Shown here: piece by piece, positions 34,922 through 42,661 of the stretch
Layout: the number at the start of each line of letters is the position of its first letter
How positions within the stretch are numbered: the first letter of the stretch is position 1
NCBI RefSeq assembly: GCF_002245355.1
Contig: NZ_NOWF01000004.1
Location: forward strand, 186,001-250,000
DNA length: 64,000 bases
Source of the DNA: Paludifilum halophilum
Lineage (GTDB): Bacteria > Bacillota > Bacilli > Thermoactinomycetales > DSM-45169
Direction: 5' to 3'
The notes under the pieces: generated by a model
Database searches by the model: none
What the model was told of the DNA's origin: nothing
What the model saw: only the letters and a program-made list of their open reading frames with translations
Program-made: the position numbers and the translations under genes

Positions 34922-35713
34922 TCAAAACAGGATATCGTACCAGACTTTCACGGCCGTAAGCAGAATAAGGACGGCGAGTGTTCCCTGAAGGAAACCGCGG
35001 TTGGCCGTCTGCCCTACCTTGGCTCCGAAGGATGCCCCAAGGAGACTGCCGACGATCAGAATGGCCGATTCGAACCACAAAACGTGGCCAGCCATAATTT
35101 TACCGACCATTCCACCAATAGAGGACAAAAGGACGATGGCCAAAGAAGAGGCAATGGTCACTCGGAGAGGGATCCCCAAAAGGGAAACCATGATCGGGAT
35201 CAGAATGAAGGCGCCTCCTGCCCCCACAATGCCGGACAGGATCCCGACAATAAAGGATGAACCAATCGCGATCACCCGGTTATAATGGAACTTTTCCCCT
35301 GTTTTTTGGCCGTCCCCATTTTCCTTTCGTCCGGGTTTCAGCATCATGACCGCTGCAACCACCGCCATGATCCCGTAGATCAAGTTGATGGCCTCACCAG
35401 GGGTGAATTTTGAACCATATCCTCCGATTAAACTCCCGATCACGATACTGACTCCCATGTCCAGTACCAGTCGTTTGTCGATCAGGTTGCTTTTCCGGTA
35501 AGCCCACACACCCCCCAGGGTGGCAAAGAAAACCTGGACCATGGCCAGGGCGGACACCTCTTGGGCGGTATAGACCGCCATCCCGAACAGGGGAGGCACA
35601 TACAGAAGCAACGGATATTTAACAATCGATCCCCCGACCCCCAGCATCCCGGACAGAAACGACCCCAGGAACCCGATGAGGAACATGACCAAAATCAAAC
35701 CGATAGAAAGCAT
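34922..35713 (-). CDS. TauE/SafE-family sulfite/sulfonate exporter
   Basis: Integral membrane exporter, likely for sulfite or thiosulfate formed when persulfides are oxidised. About 263 aa, with seven to eight hydrophobic helices and the two family repeats GFLGSFLSGMLGVGGSIVKYPLLL and GILSGIVGAGGAFILIPIMV. The ATG at 35713 follows AAAGGAGGGAGAGAAACC; codons farther upstream have no RBS. Same role as TauE in the staphylococcal cst operon. Confidence 0.9.
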   Translation of the reverse strand: MLSIGLILVMFLIGFLGSFLSGMLGVGGSIVKYPLLLYVPPLFGMAVYTAQEVSALAMVQVFFATLGGVWAYRKSNLIDKRLVLDMGVSIVIGSLIGGYGSKFTPGEAINLIYGIMAVVAAVMMLKPGRKENGDGQKTGEKFHYNRVIAIGSSFIVGILSGIVGAGGAFILIPIMVSLLGIPLRVTIASSLAIVLLSSIGGMVGKIMAGHVLWFESAILIVGSLLGASFGAKVGQTANRGFLQGTLAVLILLTAVKVWYDILF

Positions 35714-35776
35714 ACGGTTTCTCTCCCTCCTTTTATGAGAAGGGGGAAAGGATCCCAAACCCTTTCCCCGCTGTCT

Positions 35777-36004
35777 TCAGCCTTTTTTCACGTAAAAGGT
35801 GTAGACCCCGTTGTCTTCTTTAGTCTCCAGCAATTCGTGATTCGTTTGTTTCACCCAGCTTTGAAAATCATTAAGGGACCCTTTGTCCGTCGATTGCAGC
35901 TCCATAACCTGACCGGGTTTCAGTTCATCGATTCCTTTTTTCGCCCGAACAATGGGCATCGGGCAGGACAATCCTTTAGCGTCGATTACAAGATCGGCTT
36001 TCAT
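35777..36004 (-). CDS. TusA-like sulfur carrier protein
   Basis: Small sulfurtransferase that carries sulfane sulfur as a cysteine persulfide. 75 aa with the active-site motif GLSCPMPIVRAKKG near residue 12, then the usual beta-alpha-beta fold ending YTFYVKKG. The ATG at 36004 has AAAGGAGAGG upstream. Lies between the TauE gene and the persulfide dioxygenase. Confidence 0.92.
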   Translation of the reverse strand: MKADLVIDAKGLSCPMPIVRAKKGIDELKPGQVMELQSTDKGSLNDFQSWVKQTNHELLETKEDNGVYTFYVKKG

Positions 36005-36132
36005 CGCATTCCTCTCCTTTTTGCTTGATGGCCGGGGCAAGTTCACGGTTTGTTCATCCCCGACTTCTTTGTTTTACTGATTCGCTCCTGATCCGCTGAC
36101 GTTCTCATCGGTCGGGAGCGTACAGTTTCACC

Positions 36133-37292
36133 TCAACCGTCATATGCTTGGGAAAGGGCGCAGATATTACGACCCAGTTCCAATTCGGAAGCTTTTTCCT
36201 CATCCGCTTTCAGAAGGCCCGTATTCACCCGTTTAATATCCACGTATTGGGACGGGAAGGTGGGTAAGTTGGACAGGATATAGTTCACAAAGGCCTCTTT
36301 TCCTTCCTGAACTTTGCGCAGACCTTCGTTGGTCTTTTTCAGCTCTCCCAGGGTCCCGACATAGAGCCCCTCTTGGTTGGCTTCTTTCGGACTGCTAAAG
36401 TGACCGGGAAGGACCATGGTTTCATCAGGCAGTTCCAACAGACGCTTGAGGGATTCATAGTGAACCGGAGCCCAGGTATCGCCCTTACCGCCCAGATCCG
36501 GGCGCGCAATGGACTGAAGGAAAATCGAGTCACCGCTTAAGAGGTGGCGGTCATTGACCAAGTAGGTGAAGTTACCGAGGGTATGGCCGGGGATGTGCAG
36601 GCCTGAATCCGGACCGAACCGACGGTAAATTCTTGGTTGGGCTTGACCATTTCATAGGAGAGGTCGGCCGGTAGCATGTCGATGGGATGAATACCGTCGT
36701 AGGGATGCAAGTAGTATGGTACGCCCAACTGCTCCGCCAAGGCAGGACCGCCGCTAATGTGGTCCGCGTGTCCGTGGGTATCCAGAACCGCGACTACCTT
36801 CAGCCCTTTTTTCTCCACGAATTGCAAGTAATTGTCGATATGGCGCAGCGGATCCACAATGATGGCTTTATTATTAGACGCGATGACGTAGCTGAGGCAT
36901 CCCCGCGCCGGACGAATGACTTGGTAAATGCTTAGTTCAGCACTTTCGGCCACCGGTTGAAAGCTGTAAAAATTCCCCCAGGCTTGCATGCCCCCATTTA
37001 AAGAGGACACATCGTAACCTTGGTTTACTAACATTTCCGCTACCATTTCGGACGAGCCGCCCTTGGCGCAGACAACGACTACTTCAGTATCCTCGGATAG
37101 ATGAGGCTCTGCCGCTTTTTCGTCGTCTAGAAAATCGAAATAGGGAATGTTCACGGTACGGATGGTTTTTCCTTCGATTTTCCAGTCCTCATAATCTTCC
37201 GGGTTACGCACGTCCAGAACCAGGAAGTCGTCTCCGTTCGCCATTTTGTCCTGTAACTCTTCCACAGTAATGGTTTTGAACGCCACATACAT
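36133..37292 (-). pseudogene. Rhodanese-persulfide dioxygenase fusion, interrupted by one frameshift
   Basis: The gene starts at ATG 37292 with a rhodanese domain (residues 1-105, active-site VVVVCAKGGSS), then a metallo-beta-lactamase fold persulfide dioxygenase domain with DTHGHADHISG metal motif (~170). The frame breaks near 36600: after VRIQA the expected LHIPGHTLGNFTYLVND reads only if one base is added, and the remaining C-terminal domain (SGDSIFLQSIARPDLGGKGD) continues in the other frame to 36133. With the base restored it would be about 385 aa. Comparable enzymes (CstB, ETHE1) oxidise glutathione or CoA persulfide to sulfite. Domain order rhodanese-first differs from CstB. It may be a true mutation or a sequence error. 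Confidence 0.85.
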
Positions 37293-37309
37293 TCCTCCTT
37301 AACGTTTGA

Positions 37310-37705
37310 TCAGAAACTGAGTGTGATATCGGCATCGAAGGCGAAATCGAGAAAGCTTACTGCACCGCCAACTTCGACCCCTTCGATCAACTGTTCCTTT
37401 TCCACGCCCATGACATCCATCGTCATTTGGCAGCCGATCATCTGGACTCCACCCTCTCGGGCCATATCCTGAAGCTCGCCAATGGAGGGAACTCCCGCTT
37501 TCTGAAACCCTTCGGCGAAGTGTTCCTTGCCGGGGCCCATCGTCAGTTGCTGACTCCCCTCCCGATGGATGATGTTCAGCCCTTCAAAGGTGAAGAAAAT
37601 GCCCACCTCCGCATCGCTCGCCACAGCCGCCGTCGCAATATTCAAAGCTTTGTATGCTGTTTCCAAATCACCGTTGGACGCAATAATCGCCACTTTTTTT
37701 GCCAT
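37310..37705 (-). CDS. DsrE/DsrF-like sulfur-relay protein
   Basis: DsrE-fold protein, 131 aa, begins KKVAIIASNGDLETAYKALNIATAAVASDAEVGIFFTFEGLN and has a conserved cysteine in MIGCQMTMDVMGVEKEQL that probably carries sulfane sulfur. ATG 37705 follows AAAAGGAGAGAATG. In other cst-like operons the same type of protein passes sulfur between TusA and rhodaneses. Related in sequence to the DsrE gene at 39046. Confidence 0.88.
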   Translation of the reverse strand: MAKKVAIIASNGDLETAYKALNIATAAVASDAEVGIFFTFEGLNIIHREGSQQLTMGPGKEHFAEGFQKAGVPSIGELQDMAREGGVQMIGCQMTMDVMGVEKEQLIEGVEVGGAVSFLDFAFDADITLSF

Positions 37706-37728
37706 CAAACATTCTCTCCTTTTGCTCG

Positions 37729-38295
37729 TTAGTCGTTTTGCTCGGTGGGACCTTTCCAGTCTTGCATCCCGGGAACGACGTTCTTCACCTTAAATCCTTT
37801 TTCATGAAGCTTCTGGCTGGCCAAGTCGCTCCGGGAGCCGGACCGGCAAATCACCCAGGTCTCCTTTTCTGGATCCAATTCGGATAAGCGCTCCTCCAAT
37901 TCCCCGAGGGGAATGTGTTTGGCCCCGGGAATGTGGCCGAAGGCGTATTCCATCGGTTCCCGCACATCCAAGACGGTCAGCTTGTTATCTGAATAACGAT
38001 CCTCCAAATCCTTCAGATCAACCACATAGGGGAAACGTTGCTCAACCCCTTTTTCTCCCTCCGTGGCCTTTCTGATGAAGTGGTGGAGAACGCCTTCTTC
38101 TTCTTTGCTCCCCAGGTATTGGTGACCGGACCGTTCCGACCAGGCCTTCAAGTCGGCGAGGGAACCCCGATCGGTCGCTTCCACATGTAGCACCTCTCCA
38201 GGATTCAACTCACCCATCGCTTTTTTCGTCTTCACCACCGGCATCGGACAGGCCAGTCCTTTGCAGTCCAAGGTTTGATCCACTCGATCACTCAT
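37729..38295 (-). CDS. TusA-rhodanese fusion (CstA-like sulfurtransferase)
   Basis: 188 aa. N-terminal TusA domain with GLACPMPVVKTKKAMG (Cys ~15), residues 1-80; C-terminal rhodanese domain from about 95 with active-site loop VICRSGSRS (Cys ~145). The two sulfur-binding cysteines in one chain allow internal transfer, as known for CstA-like multidomain sulfurtransferases. ATG 38295 has AAAAGGAGGTTCATAC upstream; upstream in-frame codons overlap the preceding gene. Confidence 0.9.
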   Translation of the reverse strand: MSDRVDQTLDCKGLACPMPVVKTKKAMGELNPGEVLHVEATDRGSLADLKAWSERSGHQYLGSKEEEGVLHHFIRKATEGEKGVEQRFPYVVDLKDLEDRYSDNKLTVLDVREPMEYAFGHIPGAKHIPLGELEERLSELDPEKETWVICRSGSRSDLASQKLHEKGFKVKNVVPGMQDWKGPTEQND

Positions 38296-38309
38296 GTATG
38301 AACCTCCTT

Positions 38310-38612
38310 TTAGGCCCCGGTCCACTTTTTCATGCCGCCTTCCAGGTTCCATACCTTACCAAATCCTTGATCAACGGCATATTGGCAAGCTTTCCGGCTG
38401 CGGTTTCCACTTGCGCAAACAAAGATTGTCTCCACTTTGGGATCCAGCTCCGACAATCGAGCCGGGAGTTCTCCCAGGGGAATGTGTTTGGCTCCGGGGA
38501 TCATCCCCGAACGGACTTCCCGCTGTTCACGGACATCCACCACGGTTAAGCTTTCCCTTCGGTTCAAACGATCTTCCAACTCGTTACAAGTTAACTTTTG
38601 GTAATCGACCAT
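38310..38612 (-). CDS. Single-domain rhodanese
   Basis: Thiosulfate/persulfide sulfurtransferase of 100 aa with TVVDVREQREVRSGMIPGAKHIPLGEL and the active-site loop VCASGNRSRKAC. It resembles the C-terminal domain of the next gene (AKHIPLGELxxRLSELDPxxET shared), so the two probably derive from duplication. AAGGAGGGATCACCCC precedes ATG. First intact gene of the minus-strand operon; an operator-like site lies 18 bases upstream of its start. Confidence 0.92.
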   Translation of the reverse strand: MVDYQKLTCNELEDRLNRRESLTVVDVREQREVRSGMIPGAKHIPLGELPARLSELDPKVETIFVCASGNRSRKACQYAVDQGFGKVWNLEGGMKKWTGA

Positions 38613-38629
38613 GGGGTGATCCCTCCTTT

Positions 38630-38651
38630 TTACATATACCCCTATACCTAT
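38630..38651. promoter_or_regulatory. Operator-like site 2, upstream of the rhodanese operon
   Basis: On the plus strand TTACATAT, spacer ACCCCT, ATACCTAT. Same pattern as the other island sites, in the 5' region of the single-domain rhodanese gene. A TTGACC box lies nearby on the minus strand (38656-38661) but no well-spaced -10 was found. Confidence 0.55.
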
Positions 38652-38675
38652 ATAATGGGGTCAAAAAAATAGGAT

Positions 38676-38838
38676 TCATTGTAACACGGACCACAACAGA
38701 ATGAGCGCTCCTCCCAGAAGCGCAACCCATGTTCCCGGTCAGGGAGGGGGACCGGTTGAGATGGGTCGGTGCCCGCCTCAGGTAGCGCCTGCACATTCCA
38801 TCTTTCTGATCCCGGTTTTCATCGTGGATTGGATCCAT
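38676..38838 (-). pseudogene. Small membrane protein gene with probable frameshift
   Basis: ATG 38838 has a strong CTGGAGGG RBS and lies directly behind a regulated promoter. The start frame gives a charged N-terminus (MDPIHDENRDQKDG...) and then runs on without sense into the rhodanese gene. In the neighbouring frame the segment TWVALLGGALILLWSVLQ ends in TGA at 38676: a perfect transmembrane helix. One indel near 38740 would join both into a ~53-aa C-tail-anchored protein. Family unknown. Confidence 0.4.
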
Positions 38839-38898
38839 AGAATCCCTCCAGTATGACTGTTTATGGGTGAACAGCAATATGGCCGGTTCACGATCCCG

Positions 38899-38927
38899 AT
38901 TATATACCCCGTGGGGTATAAAGTCAA
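38899..38927 (-). promoter_or_regulatory. Promoter with embedded CstR/CsoR-type operator
   Basis: On the minus strand TTGACT and TATAAT are 17 bases apart, and the spacer is filled by the palindrome TATACCCC-N2-GGGGTATA (38903-38920). G-tract palindromes of this kind are the known type of CsoR/CstR operators. It drives the small frameshifted gene and probably the sulfur operon downstream. Confidence 0.8.
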
Positions 38928-38965
38928 CCCTTTTTCTTTAGGATAAGGGGTTTCCAGTTTTGAGG

Positions 38966-39005
38966 TTGACAGGTTCTGCACTGATACATATACTGGCATA
39001 TGTAT
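38966..39005 (+). promoter_or_regulatory. Promoter and operator-like site 3 of the DsrE gene
   Basis: TTGACA (38966-38971) and TATACT (38989-38994), 17-base spacer. The perfect inverted repeat ATACATAT, spacer ACTGGC, ATATGTAT occupies 38984-39005 and overlaps the -10. Confidence 0.75.
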
Positions 39006-39045
39006 TATATCCTGAATTCATTAAACATGAAAGGAGGAGTTTCGA

Positions 39046-39531
39046 GTGGCCACGGAAGAAAATAATACGTCTATCGTCGTTTTCAGCGGCGATTTGGACA
39101 AAGCGATCGCCAGCTTTATCATCGCCAATGGTGCGGCCGCGATGGGTGGCAAGGTGACCATGTTCTTCACCTTCTGGGGGCTCAATATTTTGCGCAAGGA
39201 AAACTACGTTTCCCCCAACAAAAAAGGGTTCATGGAGAAAATGTTCGGCAAGATGATGCCCCAAGGGCCCAACCGCCTCGGCATCTCCAAGATGAATTTC
39301 GGAGGCTTGGGCAGCCGCATGATGAAAAAGGTGATGAAGGACAAAAACATCTCCACCCTTCCTAAACTGATGGAAATGGCAAAAGAGATGGACGTCAAGA
39401 TCGTCGCCTGCACCATGTCAATGGATGTGCTGGGAATCGGGGAAGACGAGCTGATCGATGGTATTGACTACGGCGGTGTGGCCGCCTATCTGGGTGAGGC
39501 TTATGACTCCAAGCACAACCTGTTCATCTGA
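39046..39531 (+). CDS. DsrE/DsrF/DrsH-like family protein
   Basis: 161-aa DsrE-fold protein. SIVVFSGDLDKAIASFIIANGAAAMGGKVTMFFTFWGLNIL forms the first half; a Met/Lys-rich loop (MMPQGPNRLGISKMNFGGLGSRMMKKVM) follows, then the cysteine-bearing VKIVACTMSMDVLGI. Such proteins are common next to rhodanese and TusA and are thought to relay sulfane sulfur. GTG start with AAAGGAGG. It is divergent from the minus-strand sulfur operon and has its own regulated promoter and a terminator. Confidence 0.88.
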   Translation: MATEENNTSIVVFSGDLDKAIASFIIANGAAAMGGKVTMFFTFWGLNILRKENYVSPNKKGFMEKMFGKMMPQGPNRLGISKMNFGGLGSRMMKKVMKDKNISTLPKLMEMAKEMDVKIVACTMSMDVLGIGEDELIDGIDYGGVAAYLGEAYDSKHNLFI

Positions 39532-39555
39532 AAACGAACAACAATCACCCAACAA

Positions 39556-39599
39556 AAAAACGTCGCAGTCCTGCAGATGAAAGGATTGCGACGTTTTTT
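39556..39599. terminator. Bidirectional terminator
   Basis: AAAACGTCGCA.TCC / GGA.TGCGACGTTTTTT hairpin between the convergent DsrE and methyltransferase genes. Confidence 0.9.
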
Positions 39600-39613
39600 A
39601 TTACCGACCTCAT

Positions 39614-40183
39614 TCATCTCTTTTTGGCCAAAATCATATAATGATCCTCTGTGGGTGAACTGATCTGAACCGGTATCAATCCGACCGCTTCCATCGATTG
39701 CTCCATATTAGTCGATTTCACCCGATGATGAAGAGGAGGCCCTTCGTTACTTTCCTTTCGCTCCCATTCGAGACACAAACATGTTCCATTCGGTTTTAGG
39801 ACACGTTTGATTTCTTTCAGTGTTTTTATTAAATCCACTTCATGCAGAACCAATGAAGCCAGGATGTGGTCTACTTCTTGCGTTCCCAATGGGATCTGTT
39901 GGATATCTCCCTTTAGGATCTTTACATTCTTGGCTTTGTGTTCTTTAGTTCGTGTGGCCAAAATATCCAGCATCTTCGGTTCGATGTCTAACGCATATAC
40001 GGTTTCATCGGTTAACTGTGCAACCGGAAACGTGAAATAGCCGGTTCCCGCGCCCAGGTCCAACACTTTCTCCGATTTTTTAATCGGCAATTCTTTTAAT
40101 ATCGTCTCAGGAGGTAATTGGCGTTTGCGTTCAGGTGAATCGAGGCGGTCAGATTTATTGGGGTCAAATTTTCTATCGTCCAT
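39614..40183 (-). CDS. Class I SAM-dependent methyltransferase
   Basis: 189 aa. SAM motif I VLDLGAGTGYFTFPVA (~40-55), acidic motif II ALDIEPKML, then GDIQQIPL and LVLHEV. It belongs to the UbiE/type 11 group; the substrate is unknown. ATG 40183 follows GGAGGAATCATTGT. Own promoter with an island operator links it to the sulfur/thiol response; thiol or arsenic-type methylation would fit but is not shown. A decayed copy of its 3' part lies at 42450-42661. Confidence 0.87.
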   Translation of the reverse strand: MDDRKFDPNKSDRLDSPERKRQLPPETILKELPIKKSEKVLDLGAGTGYFTFPVAQLTDETVYALDIEPKMLDILATRTKEHKAKNVKILKGDIQQIPLGTQEVDHILASLVLHEVDLIKTLKEIKRVLKPNGTCLCLEWERKESNEGPPLHHRVKSTNMEQSMEAVGLIPVQISSPTEDHYMILAKKR

Positions 40184-40216
40184 ACAATGATTCCTCCATC
40201 TGTTGGATTCGTGCAC

Positions 40217-40245
40217 ATTATACACATACCCCTTAATGTATACAA
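40217..40245 (-). promoter_or_regulatory. Promoter and operator-like site 4 of the methyltransferase gene
   Basis: Minus strand TTGTAT and TATAAT with 17 bases between. Plus-strand ATACACAT, spacer ACCCCT, TAATGTAT (40220-40241) fills the promoter. Confidence 0.72.
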
Positions 40246-40289
40246 GTTTAACCGATTCGATCAACAATAAAAACCCAATCGAACAGTTG

Positions 40290-40319
40290 TTGACATACAT
40301 ATACCCCTATATGTATTAT
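40290..40319 (+). promoter_or_regulatory. Promoter and operator-like site 5 of the repeat-protein gene
   Basis: TTGACA at 40290 and TATTAT at 40314 (18-base spacer). The perfect inverted repeat ATACATAT, spacer ACCCCT, ATATGTAT covers 40295-40316 between them. Confidence 0.75.
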
Positions 40320-40405
40320 GGGATTATCCGATCGGAAAGAGAGATGCGATTCCCGGGAAGATCGTTGATCTCTAAAAATACTTAATGAAAGGAAGAAAAG
40401 ATCAC

Positions 40406-40933
40406 ATGAACACATGGTTTAAGGGACTGGGATTTGGCGCGTTGGCTATGGCTTTAACTTTTGCTGGAGGTGCTTTTTCTCCGTCCACGGTATCCGCAAA
40501 CAATTTACAGACCGATACAGGGGTCGCGGTGACGTCTGAGGATGAAGACGAAAGTACCCATTTGCAAATTGGTGGTGGCTTAGACGCCTCATCTGAGGAT
40601 GAAGAAACCAAAGGAAGCGCTGATATTGGAACAGCTATATCTTCTAAGGATGAAGGTGACAACACCGAGGTGAAAGCGGGGACCGGAGTGACCGCTACTT
40701 CTGAGGAGGAAGGCGATGCCACCGAAGTGAAGGCAGGCACCGGGGCCACCGCTACTTCTGAGGATGAGGGCGACAGCACCAAAGTAAATGCGGGCACTGG
40801 AGCTACCGCTACTTCTGAGGACGAAGGCGATGAAGATGGTGTAAGTCTAGACATCCTTCTTGATGTCCTGCTCGGTGAAGAGGATGGAAGTGACAACAAT
40901 AATGACGACGACGATTCTCTTGGTTTGTTTTAA
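40406..40933 (+). CDS. Secreted acidic tandem-repeat protein
   Basis: 175 aa. A Sec signal peptide (MNTWFKGLGFGALAMALTFAGG...) with cleavage likely after VSA. The mature part is strongly acidic and holds three 19-residue repeats of the type TEVKAGTGATATSEDEGDS (about 40668-40838) plus more diverged copies before, then an Asp/Asn-rich tail. No LPXTG motif, no cysteines. Such sequences may bind cations or form cell-wall associated fibres; function unknown. ATG 40406 chosen for the signal peptide and GAAAGGAAG upstream. It is under an island operator. Confidence 0.8.
   Translation: MNTWFKGLGFGALAMALTFAGGAFSPSTVSANNLQTDTGVAVTSEDEDESTHLQIGGGLDASSEDEETKGSADIGTAISSKDEGDNTEVKAGTGVTATSEEEGDATEVKAGTGATATSEDEGDSTKVNAGTGATATSEDEGDEDGVSLDILLDVLLGEEDGSDNNNDDDDSLGLF
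40668..40838 (+). repeat. Three in-frame 57-bp tandem repeats
   Basis: Each unit encodes 19 residues with the invariant core AGTG.TATSE.EGD. Nucleotide differences are mostly silent or conservative, so the protein repeat is under selection. Confidence 0.85.
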
Positions 40934-40946
40934 TTAAGGAAACAAA

Positions 40947-40997
40947 AGATAAGGGGCGGACCTAAACCTCGATAGGTTATAGGCCCGCCCTATCTTT
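40947..40997. terminator. Terminator hairpin after the repeat-protein gene
   Basis: AGATAAGGGGCGGACCTA pairs with TAGGCCCGCCCTATCT, tail TTT. Confidence 0.78.
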
Positions 40998-41099
40998 ACT
41001 CCGAATTGGATTCATGACCAAAATATTCCCCTGCAATCCGAGAACCATAGGAAAACCAGAAAAAACAACAAGGGAAAAGGGCAGTTGGAGGAATTTCTC

Positions 41100-42338
41100 G
41101 TGCATGATGACAAAAACAAAGAACAAATAAAAATCGGATTAAAGGAAAATCTGCCCCTGTTTGTCTTACTGGTCGTAATTAACCTCTTTGTTGGATCCAT
41201 GGTCGGGTTAGAACGCACTGTTCTTCCCCTTCTTGGAGAAAAGGTTTTTGGTTTAGCTTCTGCTAGTTCCGCCTTGTCATTTATCGTTAGCTTTGGGTTT
41301 ACCAAAGCCATTGTGAATTTCCTGGCCGGACGCATTGCTGATTGGATTGGCCGAAAGAAAGTATTGATCACCGGCTGGATCGTGGGTCTCTTTGTTCCTT
41401 TGATTGTCATCTGGGCGGATTCCTGGTGGTGGATTGTCTTTGCCAACGTTCTCTTGGGAATCAGTCAGGGACTGACTTGGTCCATGACTGTCAATATGAA
41501 GGTAGATCTGGTATCGGCCAAACAACGCGGATTAGCCATCGGGTGGAATGAATTCGCGGGATATGTTGGCTTGGCAGGGACAGCAGCTATTTCCGGATAC
41601 CTGGCAGCCCAATATGGTTTACGACCGGAACCTTTTTATTTTGGAATCGGAGTCGCTCTGCTCGGGTTGGTGCTTTCGCTGCTGGTAAAAGATACGGAGA
41701 GCTATCTGCAAGTACAAAAACAACATGCACCAACGGACGCGAAGAATTCCCCCTCAATAAAAACGATCTTTCACACAACAACGTGGAATAATCCCACGCT
41801 TTCAAGTTGCACGTTTTCCGGTCTGGTTACCAATTTAAAAGACGGAATGGCTTGGGGGTTGTTTCCGGTGTTTTTTACAACAGCGGGGCTGTCAGTGGGC
41901 AAGGTGGGATTCCTTGTCGCCCTCTATCCAGCAGCATGGGGGGTTTTTCAGCTCTTTACCGGTGGATTGAGTGATCGGTGGGGTCGAAAATGGATGATTG
42001 CATCGGGGATGTGGGTGCAGGCGTTAGCTATTTGGGGCATCTTAAGTTCCAATAGCTTTACCGGATGGGTGATCGGTGCCATATTCATGGGGCTTGGAAC
42101 GGCGATGGTGTATCCCACGTTGCTGGCCGCGATTAGTGATGTGGCCCATCCCAGTTGGCGCGCGAGCTCGTTAGGCGTTTATCGCTCTTGGCGGGACAGT
42201 GGTTATGCCTTTGGGGCCTTATTAGCGGGAGTGTTGGCAGATCTGTTAAACATTGCATGGGCCATTGGATTAGTGGCATTATTACCTCTGATTGCTGGAC
42301 TGGTTGTAGTCTTCCGAATGGCAGAAACCTTGAAGTAA
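41100..42338 (+). CDS. Major facilitator superfamily transporter
   Basis: 412-aa membrane protein with about twelve helices. MFS signature between helices 2 and 3 is GRIADWIGRKKVLITGW, repeated in the second half as GGLSDRWGRKWMIASG. The substrate is unknown. GTG 41100 has TTGGAGGAA 8 bases before; a TTG at 41085 in frame overlaps that RBS. No island operator was seen directly upstream. A terminator follows. Confidence 0.88.
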   Translation: MHDDKNKEQIKIGLKENLPLFVLLVVINLFVGSMVGLERTVLPLLGEKVFGLASASSALSFIVSFGFTKAIVNFLAGRIADWIGRKKVLITGWIVGLFVPLIVIWADSWWWIVFANVLLGISQGLTWSMTVNMKVDLVSAKQRGLAIGWNEFAGYVGLAGTAAISGYLAAQYGLRPEPFYFGIGVALLGLVLSLLVKDTESYLQVQKQHAPTDAKNSPSIKTIFHTTTWNNPTLSSCTFSGLVTNLKDGMAWGLFPVFFTTAGLSVGKVGFLVALYPAAWGVFQLFTGGLSDRWGRKWMIASGMWVQALAIWGILSSNSFTGWVIGAIFMGLGTAMVYPTLLAAISDVAHPSWRASSLGVYRSWRDSGYAFGALLAGVLADLLNIAWAIGLVALLPLIAGLVVVFRMAETLK

Positions 42339-42345
42339 GTAGAAA

Positions 42346-42377
42346 ATAACCGCTCTCTACAGAGGGCGGTTATTTAA
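42346..42377 (+). terminator. Terminator after MFS gene
   Basis: AATAACCGC.CTCT/AGAG.GCGGTTATT hairpin and T-run. Confidence 0.85.
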
Positions 42378-42449
42378 TGGGATCGGTAACTATTTAAGAA
42401 AGGGTCAATTGGTTTTTACAGATTTGCTGGTTTTGTGCGTACAACAGAT

Positions 42450-42661
42450 GTTATTCACCTCTTTATGGCCAAAATGCCTCCATGAGTTCACTGATCCGAA
42501 CCGGCATCGGATCCGACCAAAATTCCATCGATTGTTCCATATTGGTTGATTAACCGATGAAGAAGAGCCCTTATATTACTTTCCTTTTCATGCGGAACCA
42601 ATGAAGCAAGGATATGGTCCACTTTTTGCGATACCAATGCAATCTATTGGATATCCCCCTC
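42450..42661 (-). pseudogene. Decayed partial copy of the methyltransferase gene
   Basis: The stretch follows 39611-39765 and then 39838-39915 with many substitutions and small indels (for example GGCCAAAAT, CCATCGATTG.TCCATATT, TTACTTTCCTTT, TTCATGC.GAACCAATGAAGC.AGGAT.TGGTC). A 70-base piece between the two parts is missing. It no longer has an open frame. Confidence 0.85.

Noticed and set aside
40668-40838. Tandem repeats as a CRISPR-like array
   Set aside because: Units are contiguous, in frame and 57 bp (19 codons) with no spacers; they are protein repeats.
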